NCBI GenBank assembly: GCA_964351985.1
Contig: CAYGPR010000002.1
Span: forward strand, 145,561-209,560
Reading direction: 5' to 3'
DNA: 64,000 bases
Origin: Meishania sp964351985
Lineage (GTDB): Bacteria; Bacteroidota; Bacteroidia; Flavobacteriales; Flavobacteriaceae
Both the position numbers and the translations under genes were made by a program. This document shows positions 16,621 to 25,729 of this stretch, piece after piece. The notes beneath the pieces are model-generated. The model ran no database searches. It was given only the letters and a program-made list of their open reading frames with translations, and was not told the DNA's origin. How positions within the stretch are numbered: position 1 is the stretch's first letter; each line of letters begins with the position of its first letter.

Positions 16621-17700
16621 TCAATGTTGCCATATCCTATATTTTAGCTTTTCTAGAACCACATTTTCCATATACACCTTTTCCTTCAACGCCTTTTCCG
16701 TGAAATCGAAAAGACTCAGACAACGGTCTAGATTTTGGTTCGGGTAAGCGACCTTATAATATACATTGTCGTTCAGGTAATCGGTCAAAGCACGTAGGCC
16801 ATGAATAAAAGGCATAAAACTAGCGCCGAGAGGCAAGGTTTCGATTTCTTGTTTTGAAAGAAAAGGACCTACAGATCCCAAGCCATTCACAAAAGCTTCG
16901 AATAGGGGCCTGTCAAAAGTGATTTTTTCGTGGTTTTGTTCATCCTCAGGGGCCGTATTAACGACTGTTCGAACGGCATCCCCGAAATCATAATAAAAAT
17001 GACCTTTCATAAGCGTATCCAAATCGATGAGACAAAGTGCTTTGTTCTCTTTTTTTGAAAAAAGTATATTGTTCAATTTGGTGTCGTTATGGCAAACACG
17101 AACCGGAAGCTCTTTTTTACTCAATTCAGAAAGGGTTACCAATACATTTTGGGCAAATAGAATTGCCTTTTTGGCAATTTCTTTTTTCTCTGGGTTAGCA
17201 GACTCAAGCGCCATTTCAAATTGTTCTTTTCGTAGTGCAAGGTCATGAAACCGGGGTATGGTATCAACAAAATCATCTAACTTGGCGTCTTGTAGAAGAA
17301 TATGAAATTTTGCGATTATCCTTCCGGCTTCAAAAGCGATATGTGGGTCTGTCGTTGTATTGTAAGCCACACTATGGCCAATATAGGTCATCAATCTCCA
17401 ATACCCTTTTTCATTTTCGAAAAAGGTCTTTGCTCCGGTCGTTTTGACCAAGGTAATTTTAGTATATGAAGGGTCTTTTAATTGGTCTAACGCGTTATCG
17501 ATGTTCGCCATGAGACCTTCCATATTTTTAAATACGGTATGGTTTACCCGTTGTAGAATATAGAGAGGCCTATCGTAATCGAGTACCATGAAGGTATCAT
17601 TGATGTATCCGTCGGTTAGAGGGTTAAAATGATAGTCTTTTACCGAAATCGAAAAATTTCTTAATACGGAGTTTAATATGGTGTTTGAATAATCTTCCAT
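16621..17700 (-). CDS. Phosphotransferase-family kinase, NahK-like anomeric sugar kinase
   Basis: 359 residues from the ATG at 17698-17700; a TTG-initiated version at 17712 would overlap the preceding gene. It has the aminoglycoside/choline kinase fold: catalytic loop VCHNDTKLNNILF (His-x-Asp and Asn) and the metal-binding IDLDTLMKGHFYYDFGDAVR. The HNDTK and LIDLDT wording is that of the N-acetylhexosamine 1-kinase branch rather than antibiotic kinases. It starts 2 bp after the nucleotidyltransferase stop, so both are co-translated. Predicted role: phosphorylate a salvaged sugar at C1 for activation by the partner. The exact sugar (GlcNAc, GalNAc or another) is inference. Confidence 0.83.
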   Translation of the reverse strand: MEDYSNTILNSVLRNFSISVKDYHFNPLTDGYINDTFMVLDYDRPLYILQRVNHTVFKNMEGLMANIDNALDQLKDPSYTKITLVKTTGAKTFFENEKGYWRLMTYIGHSVAYNTTTDPHIAFEAGRIIAKFHILLQDAKLDDFVDTIPRFHDLALRKEQFEMALESANPEKKEIAKKAILFAQNVLVTLSELSKKELPVRVCHNDTKLNNILFSKKENKALCLIDLDTLMKGHFYYDFGDAVRTVVNTAPEDEQNHEKITFDRPLFEAFVNGLGSVGPFLSKQEIETLPLGASFMPFIHGLRALTDYLNDNVYYKVAYPNQNLDRCLSLFDFTEKALKEKVYMENVVLEKLKYRIWQH

Positions 17701-17702
17701 TC

Positions 17703-18587
17703 TTAACCCCAAAGTGGCGAAACGTAATCGTTTTCCTCAGTCTTCTGTTGAAGAAAATCAACAGCTTTTTCTCGATCGCTAGCATAGGTCACTCCGAACC
17801 ATTCACCATCAGAGGGTACTACTTTTACCGAAATATCTCCGGCCTGTAGCATATCTTGTACTATTTTCGGAATGTATAACTCTCCGGTCTTCGCTAGCAC
17901 GTCATCTGCCAAAAATCTTCTGAAATCTTTTTCTATCTTATCGAAAATCGAGGGTTTACAGACCCAAAAGTTCATACTGACCTGTTCGTCGCCCGAATAT
18001 TGATTACCGGAATCACGGTCGATTACTTGACTGCCATCCCGCTCCAGTTTTAATCGTTCCTCCACCGATATCAACTGGTCGTCTTTTACTTCACATACCC
18101 CACGCGATACCGAACCGTGCTCCGATAAAGTATCTTTTAGTGTATAGCCAACCAGAGCATATACGTTATCGTGCCTATGCTCTCGCATAAAGTCGGCTGC
18201 ATTCTTGTAAGCCGATTTTCCATAAAAATCATCTGCATTGATAACTGCAAACGGTCCCTTGATAACATGCCGCGCGGTCCAAACCGCATGGGCGGTGCCC
18301 CAAGGTTTAGGGCGTTCTCCTGTATAGGTAACCCCATCGGGCAAATCGGTAATTTCTTGTGCGAGCACATCAATTCTTACATTTTCAGGAAGTTTTCCTA
18401 CCATTTGGTCTTCCACATGATGAATATATTCCTTTTTGGTAATGACCACGATATGGTCGAATCCATTTTCAAGGGCATCGTACATGGCGAATTCCATCAA
18501 AAATTCCCCCGAGGGTCCCAAATCGTCGAATTGTTTTAGTTTTCCATATCGGCTACCGCTTCCTGCGGCCATTAAAAGTAAGGTCAT
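17703..18587 (-). CDS. Sugar nucleotidyltransferase (NTP transferase domain)
   Basis: 294 residues from the ATG at 18585-18587; an extended start at 18632 would add 15 residues before the conserved beta strand and is unlikely. The N-terminal signature LLLMAAGSGSRYG, followed by KLKQFDDLGPSGE, is the nucleotide-binding loop of sugar-1-phosphate nucleotidyltransferases. A metal-binding Asp pair is in VINADDFYG, and PWGTAHAVW is also typical. It is the first gene of a two-gene operon with the anomeric kinase at 16621-17700, together forming a salvage route from free sugar to sugar-1-phosphate to nucleotide sugar. It is divergent from the sulfatase. Confidence 0.87.
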   Translation of the reverse strand: MTLLLMAAGSGSRYGKLKQFDDLGPSGEFLMEFAMYDALENGFDHIVVITKKEYIHHVEDQMVGKLPENVRIDVLAQEITDLPDGVTYTGERPKPWGTAHAVWTARHVIKGPFAVINADDFYGKSAYKNAADFMREHRHDNVYALVGYTLKDTLSEHGSVSRGVCEVKDDQLISVEERLKLERDGSQVIDRDSGNQYSGDEQVSMNFWVCKPSIFDKIEKDFRRFLADDVLAKTGELYIPKIVQDMLQAGDISVKVVPSDGEWFGVTYASDREKAVDFLQQKTEENDYVSPLWG

Positions 18588-18760
18588 AGATTTTTGGTTT
18601 TTAATGATGTAAAAATAGGACTTTGTAAACAAAATGGATTCTTTCGATCGATATACATAAGATTAATAACCATCAAAATAGAATTTTGGTTCATAATTTT
18701 ATATTTTAAACAAGTTCTTTGAGAAAGGCTCTCAAAGAAATAATCTCAACCAAACCATGT

Positions 18761-20401
18761 ATGAAAAATAGCGATCGGTACAAGAGTAGAAATAAGTCAA
18801 GACAACTGTTTCTGGGTTATTTTTTGTTAGTCTTTCTATATGCCAATGCTCAAACCAGTGAAAGGCCCAATATTCTCGTCATCATGTTCGACGATGCGGG
18901 TCTTGATATGAGTGCCTACGGAAGCACATATGTCAAAACACCTGCTTTTGATGCTATTGCCAAGGAAGGTATTCTTTTTAACAAGGCCTACACGCCCAAC
19001 GCAAAATGTGCACCTTCACGTGCTTCGATCATTACAGGTAGAAACTCTTGGCAGCTCGATGCCGCTGCCAATCATGTAATCTATTTTCCTGCCAAATTCA
19101 AGACGTATCAAGAAGTATTGCTCGAGAACGGATATACCACGGGTCACACTGGCAAAGGCTGGGGTCCGGGCATGACGGTAAGGGAAGACGGAAGTCAACG
19201 CCAAGTTATGGGCCCGGCCTACAACGAGAAAACGTTACAGCCAGCGACTTCTTTTATTGGCCCCAATGATTACAGTGCTAATTTTGCCGATTTTTTGGAT
19301 GAAGCTCCTGCTAACAAACCATGGAGTTTTTGGGTGGGAACCATAGAACCGCATCGAGGCTATGAATATGGTTCTGGAAAAAAACTTGCCGGTAAATCTG
19401 AGGAAATGATCACCGATTTTCCTCCGTATTGGCCGGATAACAAAATCACTCGAAACGATTTGCTCGACTACGCCTATGAAATTGAGGATACCGATAAACA
19501 CATTGGTAAAATACTAGAGACCTTAAAAGAAAGGAATCTCATGGAAAACACTTTAATCGTGGTCACTTCGGATCATGGAATGCCGTTCCCCAGGGTTAAG
19601 GGAGATCAATATGAAAACGCCAACCATATTCCAATGGCAATACTTTGGAAGGGAAAAATGACGGCGCAAGGAAGAAAGGTGGATGATTATATCAGCTTTG
19701 TCGATATTGCTCCCACGTTTTTGGAAGCAGCGGGGGTTGATTGGCAGTCTTCAGGATTGCATCCGGCGGCCGGAAAAAGCTTAATGAACATCATAACCTC
19801 CGGAAAATCAGGCCAAATCGAAACAGAGCGAAATTTTGTTCTTGTCGGCAAAGAACGGCACGATACGGGTAGGCCGGGCGATGTGGGTTATCCCATCCGA
19901 GGTATCCATAAAAACAATATGTTTTACATCAAGAATTATGAGATCGACCGTTGGCCTTCTGGCAATCCGGAAACAGGCTATTTGAATACCGATGAGAGTC
20001 CGACAAAGACCGAGATTTTGAATCTTAGAAGAAACGGTGACAAGGATTTTTGGAAACTCAATTTTGGGAAAAGGGTAGAAGAAGAATTATACGATATCGA
20101 AAATGATCCTTTCTGTATGAAGAACTTGGCCGATGATGTTGCTTATGCGGTTATAAAGACAGAATTGCAAAAAGAAATGGAAGCAAGACTTTTGAAACAA
20201 GGTGATTTGCGAATGATCGGTTATGGTCATTTGTACGAGCAAGCACCATTTCTTGAGGGCCGTGGACGTAATTTTTATGAAGATTTTATGGACGGAAAAA
20301 ATCCGAAAGCGGATTGGGTAAAGGACACTGATTTCGAACCCTTCTTTTTGGATGGAAATGGAAATGAGTTGGGCAATGTGAAGTTGGGCGAAAAGGACTG
20401 A
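18761..20401 (+). CDS. S1-type (formylglycine) sulfatase
   Basis: 546 residues from the ATG at 18761; the upstream TTG at 18719 is rejected because the signal peptide (basic start then LFLGYFLLVFLYANA) begins after this ATG. Metal-binding DD is in ILVIMFDDAG, and the sulfatase signature CAPSR has its cysteine at residue 83, the site converted to formylglycine. TSDHGMPF supplies further metal ligands. It is exported to the periplasm. Overall it resembles the heparan N-sulfatase/S1_8-like group, but the subfamily needs a search. It removes sulfate from a glycan or sulfated sugar. The divergent neighbour encodes sugar nucleotide salvage, consistent with use of sulfated marine polysaccharides. 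Confidence 0.9.
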   Translation: MKNSDRYKSRNKSRQLFLGYFLLVFLYANAQTSERPNILVIMFDDAGLDMSAYGSTYVKTPAFDAIAKEGILFNKAYTPNAKCAPSRASIITGRNSWQLDAAANHVIYFPAKFKTYQEVLLENGYTTGHTGKGWGPGMTVREDGSQRQVMGPAYNEKTLQPATSFIGPNDYSANFADFLDEAPANKPWSFWVGTIEPHRGYEYGSGKKLAGKSEEMITDFPPYWPDNKITRNDLLDYAYEIEDTDKHIGKILETLKERNLMENTLIVVTSDHGMPFPRVKGDQYENANHIPMAILWKGKMTAQGRKVDDYISFVDIAPTFLEAAGVDWQSSGLHPAAGKSLMNIITSGKSGQIETERNFVLVGKERHDTGRPGDVGYPIRGIHKNNMFYIKNYEIDRWPSGNPETGYLNTDESPTKTEILNLRRNGDKDFWKLNFGKRVEEELYDIENDPFCMKNLADDVAYAVIKTELQKEMEARLLKQGDLRMIGYGHLYEQAPFLEGRGRNFYEDFMDGKNPKADWVKDTDFEPFFLDGNGNELGNVKLGEKD

Positions 20402-20424
20402 TATCAAAGACAATACTTCAGACC

Positions 20425-20467
20425 TGACATTTGTCATGTTTTCCCTTGAAAAACGCACGTAAGTTTG
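20425..20467 (+). promoter_or_regulatory. Fnr-type site and -7 box upstream of hemN
   Basis: TGACATTTGTCA at 20425-20436 (centre 20430.5) is an Fnr-like dyad. TAAGTTTG at 20460-20467 matches the -7 consensus at all six fixed bases. Centre to box is 29.5 bp, which puts the dyad near -41.5, the usual class II activator position. The ATG is 22 bp downstream of the box. Confidence 0.8.
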
Positions 20468-20488
20468 TATCAAAACAAGATACGCCCT

Positions 20489-21850
20489 ATGTGCAGCCTC
20501 GTTCAGAAATACAATATGCCAGGTCCGCGGTATACCAGTTATCCCACCGTTCCGTATTGGAACATAGAAGCTTTTTCAGGTAAAAAATGGACCGCCACCG
20601 TAAAGCGAAGTTTTTCGGAGAGCAATGGTTCAGAAGGTATAAGTCTGTATATACACCTTCCTTTTTGCGAAAGTATGTGCACGTTCTGCGGGTGTCATAA
20701 GCGTATTACGAAACGACATGATGTCGAAAGTCCGTATATCACATCGGTTTTGAAGGAATGGAACTTGTATTGCGAGCTTTTTTCTGAAAAACCCATTATA
20801 AAAGAACTGCATCTTGGTGGTGGAACACCGACATTCTTTTCTCCCGAAAACCTTAAAAGGCTTATCAACGGTATTTTTAGACATGCAGATCGTGCAGCAG
20901 AACATGAGTTCAGTTTTGAGGGCCACCCCAACAACACCACTCGTGAACACCTACAAGCGTTGTACGATGTAGGTTTTAGAAGGGTGAGTTACGGTGTGCA
21001 AGACTACAACGAGGGCGTGCAAAAAGCTATACATAGGGTTCAGTCGTTTGAGAGCGTGAAGAATGTGACGGAGTGGGCCCGCGAGAACGGGTATAATTCC
21101 GTGGGGCATGATATCATATTCGGATTACCGCACCAGACGTTGGAACATGTTAAAGAAACCATCCTTAAAACGAAGCAGCTCATGCCGGATCGCTTGGCCT
21201 TTTATAGTTATGCGCATGTGCCATGGCTAAAGGGAAACGGTCAGCGAGGGTATAAGGATAGCGATTTGCCGACCGGGGAGGAAAAAAGGAGCCAGTACGA
21301 AAATGGGAAGAAATTATTGGCCGAAGTAGGCTATCATGAAATCGGAATGGATCATTTTGCATTGTCGACCGATAGTCTGTACGCATCAATGGAAAGCGGA
21401 AATTTGCACCGTAATTTCATGGGTTATACCGCTTCAAAAACGCAGCTGATGATCGGGTTGGGTGCCTCGAGTATCAGCGATAGCTGGTATAGCTTTGCCC
21501 AAAACGTTAAAAGTATCGAAGAATATCAACATTTGGTTCAAAACGGAATCATTCCCATTTATCGGGGACATATCTTAACGGATGAAGACCAAATCATAAG
21601 AAAGCATATTTTAAATATAATGTGCCGTTTGGAAACCTCATGGCATGACGAAGAAATGGTTTTTTCGTCTTTGGATACAGTGCTTGAAAGCCTAAATGAA
21701 ATGGAGTTCGATGGATTGGTCGAAGTACAACCGAACCGATTAAAGGTGACCGAAAAAGGAAGACCTTTCGTACGTAATATTTGTATGGCGTTTGACGTTC
21801 TATTACATAGAAAAGCACCGGAAACACGTTTGTTTTCGTTGACGGTTTGA
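20489..21850 (+). CDS. hemN: Oxygen-independent coproporphyrinogen III dehydrogenase
   Basis: 453 residues from the ATG at 20489, after rejecting a TTG eight codons upstream that lies inside the -7 box. Radical SAM cluster residues are in FCESMCTFCGC (Cys-x3-Cys-x2-Cys). LHLGGGTPTFFSPE is the SAM-binding glycine motif, and YTSYPT near the N-terminus is diagnostic of HemN. It converts coproporphyrinogen III to protoporphyrinogen IX without oxygen, using two SAM, supplying haem when oxygen is scarce. An Fnr-type site upstream fits this role. A universal stress gene follows after 59 bp and may be co-transcribed. Confidence 0.93.
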   Translation: MCSLVQKYNMPGPRYTSYPTVPYWNIEAFSGKKWTATVKRSFSESNGSEGISLYIHLPFCESMCTFCGCHKRITKRHDVESPYITSVLKEWNLYCELFSEKPIIKELHLGGGTPTFFSPENLKRLINGIFRHADRAAEHEFSFEGHPNNTTREHLQALYDVGFRRVSYGVQDYNEGVQKAIHRVQSFESVKNVTEWARENGYNSVGHDIIFGLPHQTLEHVKETILKTKQLMPDRLAFYSYAHVPWLKGNGQRGYKDSDLPTGEEKRSQYENGKKLLAEVGYHEIGMDHFALSTDSLYASMESGNLHRNFMGYTASKTQLMIGLGASSISDSWYSFAQNVKSIEEYQHLVQNGIIPIYRGHILTDEDQIIRKHILNIMCRLETSWHDEEMVFSSLDTVLESLNEMEFDGLVEVQPNRLKVTEKGRPFVRNICMAFDVLLHRKAPETRLFSLTV

Positions 21851-21871
21851 AAGAAGAACTTAATTAAACAG

Positions 21872-21891
21872 GTTCCGGCCTTTGCCGGAAC
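21872..21891. repeat. Short perfect hairpin between hemN and usp
   Basis: GTTCCGGC (21872-21879) pairs with GCCGGAAC (21884-21891) around a CTTT loop. It belongs to the genome's dispersed GCCGGAA-type palindromes; similar half-sequence occurs at about 58674-58694. It has no T tract, so it is probably not a full terminator. Confidence 0.6.
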
Positions 21892-21909
21892 GACAATAAA
21901 ACTATTCCA

Positions 21910-22731
21910 ATGAAAAAAATAATTGTACCCTTAGATTTTTCCGAACAGTCAGAATATGCTTTAAAAGTTGCTGTTTCGTTGGCAAAAAAACATGGTTCTG
22001 AAATTTTGGCGCTACACATGTTGGAATTGAACCAGGCCATGATTACCTCCTCAGAAGGTTTTCACCCCGAACAGACCGTTTTTCTTATAAAATTGGCGGA
22101 AAAACGGTTTAAGGAGTTTTTAGACAAACCGTACGTTAAGGATATCAAACTCACGCCCATTATCAAACACTATAAGGTTTTCAGCGAGGTCAATGAAGTG
22201 GCCAAAGAACACAATGCTGAGCTTATCGTAATGGGTTCGCACGGAAGCGATGGGTTAAAAGAAATCTTTGTAGGCTCGAATGCGGAGAAAGTGGTACGAA
22301 ATGCTGACATTCCGGTTTTGGTCATAAAGAATGAAATCGAGAATTTTAAGATAGATCGTTTTGTCTTCGCGTCGGATTTTAAGCAAGAGAACCTTGCGGC
22401 TTTTCAAAAAGCCAAGGCCTTTGCAGAATTACTTTCTGCCAAAATGGACTTAGTTTATATCAATACGCCGGGGGACAGTTTCTTAAGTTCCCAAGATACG
22501 TATGAAAGAATAAATGAGTTTCTTGCCAAAGCCAATGTGGGTCTAGAAGTGGATATTTATAATGACTATAGCGTTGAAAGAGGTATTTTGAACTACAGTG
22601 AAAGTAGTAGTGCCGACCTTATCGCCATACCTACTCACGGGCGCAAAGGGCTATCTCATTTCTTTATGGGAAGTATTGGGGAAGATGTGGCCAATCATTC
22701 TAAAATACCGGTGGTTACTTTTAAGATTTAA
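21910..22731 (+). CDS. Tandem universal stress protein (UspA family)
   Basis: 273 residues comprising two Usp domains. The first starts MKKIIVPLDFSEQSEYAL and ends with the ATP-binding loop GSHGSDGLKE then VGSNAEKV. The second begins around residue 146 and has PTHGRKGLSHFFMGSIGED. Both loops keep the Gly-x2-Gly-x9-Gly-Ser pattern, so ATP binding is likely in both. Usp proteins in Bacteroidota often respond to oxygen or starvation. Its place behind hemN, with an Fnr-type promoter ahead of that gene, suggests induction at low oxygen. The exact role is unknown. A strong bidirectional terminator follows. Confidence 0.88.
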   Translation: MKKIIVPLDFSEQSEYALKVAVSLAKKHGSEILALHMLELNQAMITSSEGFHPEQTVFLIKLAEKRFKEFLDKPYVKDIKLTPIIKHYKVFSEVNEVAKEHNAELIVMGSHGSDGLKEIFVGSNAEKVVRNADIPVLVIKNEIENFKIDRFVFASDFKQENLAAFQKAKAFAELLSAKMDLVYINTPGDSFLSSQDTYERINEFLAKANVGLEVDIYNDYSVERGILNYSESSSADLIAIPTHGRKGLSHFFMGSIGEDVANHSKIPVVTFKI

Positions 22732-22780
22732 TACCGTAAAGGCATTTAAATTATTGGGTAGTAACAGGTAATGAAAACAC

Positions 22781-22806
22781 AAAAGGGAAGCTTAAGCTTC
22801 CCTTTT
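22781..22806. terminator. Bidirectional intrinsic terminator
   Basis: AAAAGGGAAGCTT followed directly by AAGCTTCCCTTTT forms a perfect 13-bp inverted repeat with A and T tracts on either side. It lies between the convergent usp and PIG-L genes and can serve both. Confidence 0.85.
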
Positions 22807-22852
22807 ATATTATAGTCCTTGAAGCTATCTTGAGCCGTTCTTTTACAACGGA

Positions 22853-23722
22853 TTATTTTTTAAGCATAGGAAACAGCTTTTTAATTTCAGCATCGGTGGG
22901 CTGCTTACCATACTCGCAAATTTCGAATCCTTCTGCATGTTTTATTTCGTTCGCCTTTTCGCCGTACCATTTTTTTAAACTTTCGAGAGTAACCTCGTTC
23001 GGGCCTGAAGAACGCCAATTTGACAAAAACTCCAATCGTTCCTTTTCTGTTTCAGGTACTTTGTCCAGATTTCCGGAAGTCCATGGCAACCATTCGAAAA
23101 ATTGTGATTTGTGTGCTGCCATGGCATAGATTTTCTGGTCGAAAACTTCATCGATATTTACAGCGATCTCAGGCTCGAACGGACTAGGTTTCTCAAACCC
23201 ATCTTCCGAATACAGAAAAACGGGGTTCTTTTTAAGCGGAGGCACTTCTGGCGCAACATTGGGCACGATGACCATATAGGCGGCATCTTGGACCAAAATA
23301 CCGGTATACCGATGGTCTGGGTGGTAATCGTTCGGCCTCGGAGCAATGACAATATCGGCATTCCATTTTCTGATTTCGCGGATAACCTTGAGACGATTTT
23401 CAAGGGTTGGCATGAGTTCGCCGTCATGATTGTCCAAAACGGTATATTCGACCCCGAATCTTTTCCCGGCCTCGTTTGCCTCGGCAATCCTGATTTTCGC
23501 CAATTCTCCACCCCCTTTTTCATGATGCCCCGCATCGCCATTGGTCAATGAAACGAATTTTACGTTATGGCCCATTTTCGAGAACAAAATGGCAGTGCCA
23601 CCCGCGTCATTGTCACAATCGTCAGGATGGGCACCAAAAACGATAACATTGATTTTATCTCCTTGGGCAAAAGTCGTGATAGCAAAGAATGACAAACAGA
23701 GAACTAGAACAAATTTTTTCAT
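22853..23722 (-). CDS. PIG-L family deacetylase, secreted
   Basis: 289 residues. A Sec signal peptide (MKKFVLVLCLSFFAITTFAQ) is followed by the zinc-binding motif AHPDD at residues 31-35, with the third ligand in PNDYHPDHR. This is the LmbE/PIG-L fold, whose members remove N-acetyl groups from amino sugars (GlcNAc-PI, mycothiol precursors, diacetylchitobiose). Bacteroidota secreted versions often sit in glycan loci. It follows the Tat-exported Gfo/Idh gene by 13 bp and is probably co-transcribed with it, suggesting joint periplasmic processing of an N-acetylated sugar. The substrate is inferred only from the family. Confidence 0.88.
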   Translation of the reverse strand: MKKFVLVLCLSFFAITTFAQGDKINVIVFGAHPDDCDNDAGGTAILFSKMGHNVKFVSLTNGDAGHHEKGGGELAKIRIAEANEAGKRFGVEYTVLDNHDGELMPTLENRLKVIREIRKWNADIVIAPRPNDYHPDHRYTGILVQDAAYMVIVPNVAPEVPPLKKNPVFLYSEDGFEKPSPFEPEIAVNIDEVFDQKIYAMAAHKSQFFEWLPWTSGNLDKVPETEKERLEFLSNWRSSGPNEVTLESLKKWYGEKANEIKHAEGFEICEYGKQPTDAEIKKLFPMLKK

Positions 23723-23735
23723 TGCGATGTTACTA

Positions 23736-25130
23736 TTATACCATTTTCATGGCCGTTGGATCCCAGTTTACAGTCTTTTTTTTAAAGTAGCTTTCGTTGG
23801 CCAACAGCGCCGCCCCGGCCGCACGAAGACCGAAAGTAGGATCCTGAATTACTTTGTATTTGCCTCGTATGGCCTGAATGAAATTATGGGTATGGTCGAA
23901 ATGAGAGCCCTGATAACCCTTGGGGGCTTCAAAAATGGTCTCCCCGGTATTCAACAACGCGGGTCGGTCTTCCAAATTCTCGTCGGCATAACCCTGACGT
24001 ATTTTTTCTTGGATTGCTTCGGTGTAAGGAATCATAGAGTAGCCTCCAGGGGTCATTCCCAGTTTTGTGCGGGTAACCTTTACGTAATCCGAATCAACAT
24101 CCATCATCCCTTCGGTACCATACAGGCGGAATAGACTTCCACCACCTCCACCACCGATGAAATTAACCCGAAACGAGCCATTAAATGCGCTGTGGGTACC
24201 TGTTTTTGGAAAGTCGTACAGCGACGTCATAACATCGGGTACGTCTCGGCCATCCTCCCAAAAGCGAAGTCCTCCAGTAGCTAATGCACGCTCCGGCCCA
24301 TTGGAACTTATAATATAATTCAAGGTGGAGAAGGCATGTACGAACATATCACCTGCGACCCCGGTGCCATAGTCTTGATAATTGCGCCATCGGAAAAAAC
24401 GTTTCGGTTCATAGGGTACTTTGGGGGCATTGCCCAAAAATGTATCGAAATCTACCGTTTGGGGACTCGCATCCGGCGGAATTGGGTACTGCCAGGCACC
24501 CTCTGCCGAATAGCGGTCGTTATACATATCAATATATACGATTTCGCCGATGGCACCCTCATCATATAATTGTTTCGCCTTTACGTTGCCGAGCGACGAC
24601 ATTCCATTACTGCCGACCTGACAGACCATTCCCGTCTCTTTCTGTGTTTTTATCATCGCTTGGCCTTCCCCGAAATTCTGTACCATCGGTTTTTCGCAAT
24701 ACACGTGTTTGCCCGCTTTCATTGCAGCCACGGCAATCGTCTCGTGCCAATGGTCGGATGTGGCGATGATAACGGCATCGACATCTTTTCTATCCAACAG
24801 TTGGCGGTAATCACGGGTTACGAAAACGTCGTTTCCCCAAAGTTCTTTGGCACGATCCAATCTACCTGTATAGAGGTCACAGGCCGCAACCAATTTTACG
24901 CCACTGGTCTTTAAGGCCGCCATAGTATCGTAAATTCCTTGAATTCCAGTGCCTATAAGTCCAAGATTGACCTGATCGTTAGCAGCATAATTCGTGTTGT
25001 CATATGCCCTATTCGGCAGTAGTATTCTTTGTTCGTATGAGGCGGCAAGTAAAGTCGGTGCCGCAGTAATTGCTGCCGTACCTAAAGTAGCTTTTTTTAG
25101 AAACCGTCGGCGGGAAGTGTCTTTTTTCAT
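23736..25130 (-). CDS. Tat-exported Gfo/Idh/MocA-family protein
   Basis: 464 residues. The N-terminus has a textbook Tat signal (SRRRFLKK then a hydrophobic alanine-rich segment). The Rossmann motif GLIGTGIQG near residue 56 binds NAD(P). The EKP motif is present in VYCEKPMVQN, and HDH-type residues occur in HFDHTHNFIQA near the end. Exported members keep their cofactor tightly bound; some, such as family GH109, act as NAD-dependent glycosidases, others as dehydrogenases. Pairing with a secreted PIG-L deacetylase makes an amino-sugar substrate plausible. Whether it is a glycosidase or a dehydrogenase cannot be decided from sequence reading alone. Confidence 0.87.
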   Translation of the reverse strand: MKKDTSRRRFLKKATLGTAAITAAPTLLAASYEQRILLPNRAYDNTNYAANDQVNLGLIGTGIQGIYDTMAALKTSGVKLVAACDLYTGRLDRAKELWGNDVFVTRDYRQLLDRKDVDAVIIATSDHWHETIAVAAMKAGKHVYCEKPMVQNFGEGQAMIKTQKETGMVCQVGSNGMSSLGNVKAKQLYDEGAIGEIVYIDMYNDRYSAEGAWQYPIPPDASPQTVDFDTFLGNAPKVPYEPKRFFRWRNYQDYGTGVAGDMFVHAFSTLNYIISSNGPERALATGGLRFWEDGRDVPDVMTSLYDFPKTGTHSAFNGSFRVNFIGGGGGGSLFRLYGTEGMMDVDSDYVKVTRTKLGMTPGGYSMIPYTEAIQEKIRQGYADENLEDRPALLNTGETIFEAPKGYQGSHFDHTHNFIQAIRGKYKVIQDPTFGLRAAGAALLANESYFKKKTVNWDPTAMKMV

Positions 25131-25279
25131 TTGAATGAATTTTGAGTTGTGTTCAATCGACTCAACAAGTTACATTTTCTTTTCAAATTTTGAATTGTGA
25201 TTAGGCAGAATTGTGAAAGACGGTTTCTTTTAAAGAACCTTTTTGCGTTACGTTTAGGTACATTATTTCGGAACTCCCT

Positions 25280-25711
25280 TCAAAGTGGTAAAAAGGACTT
25301 CCCTGCCTCGATATCCGCCACAAGGTCGTCAACCGTGGTTTCCTCCAAATTCTTGACAAAACGGACTTTCGTATCGCCAACGAGATCGTGCATAGGGCAG
25401 GGGTGTTCAGCGTTGCAATCCTGTAGGCTGAGCATGCACGAAGTTAAGCGGTTATCTCCATCGATAATATGTATGATATCCATCAAATGCACCGTTCTGT
25501 TTTCTTCTGATAGGTAAAACCCACCACCGGGGCCACGAACCGATGATACGATATTATGTCGTGATAGCTCTTGAAGTATTTTGGAGAGATAGGCTTTGGG
25601 AATATTCGTTGGGCCACTAATATCCTTGGCCAATATTTTATTCCCTCGTGATGAATGTACCGCTAGGTATAGCACTGCTTTGAGGGCATATTTCGAGGAA
25701 TTCGATAACAT
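25280..25711 (-). CDS. Rrf2-family regulator with three conserved cysteines (NsrR/IscR type)
   Basis: 143 residues. An N-terminal winged HTH (SKYALKAVLYLAVHS, then IPKAYLSKILQELSRHNIVSSVRGPGGGFYLS) is typical of Rrf2. Cysteines in SCMLSLQDCNAEHPCPMHD are spaced Cys-x6-Cys-x5-Cys, matching the Fe-S cluster loop of NsrR/IscR/RirA-like members. It is divergent from the nos cluster. A dyad with NsrR-like AAGAT arms lies in its own promoter spacer, just upstream of the nos Fnr site. I infer an NO- or redox-sensing repressor acting on itself and possibly the nos operon. Confidence 0.87.
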   Translation of the reverse strand: MLSNSSKYALKAVLYLAVHSSRGNKILAKDISGPTNIPKAYLSKILQELSRHNIVSSVRGPGGGFYLSEENRTVHLMDIIHIIDGDNRLTSCMLSLQDCNAEHPCPMHDLVGDTKVRFVKNLEETTVDDLVADIEAGKSFLPL

Positions 25712-25729
25712 TTCGCTAGCATTTTTTTA

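Noticed and set aside
25130..25279. Possible additional regulatory dyads between the Gfo/Idh and Rrf2 genes
   Set aside because: Only short imperfect repeats were seen, with no consistent spacing to a -7 box.
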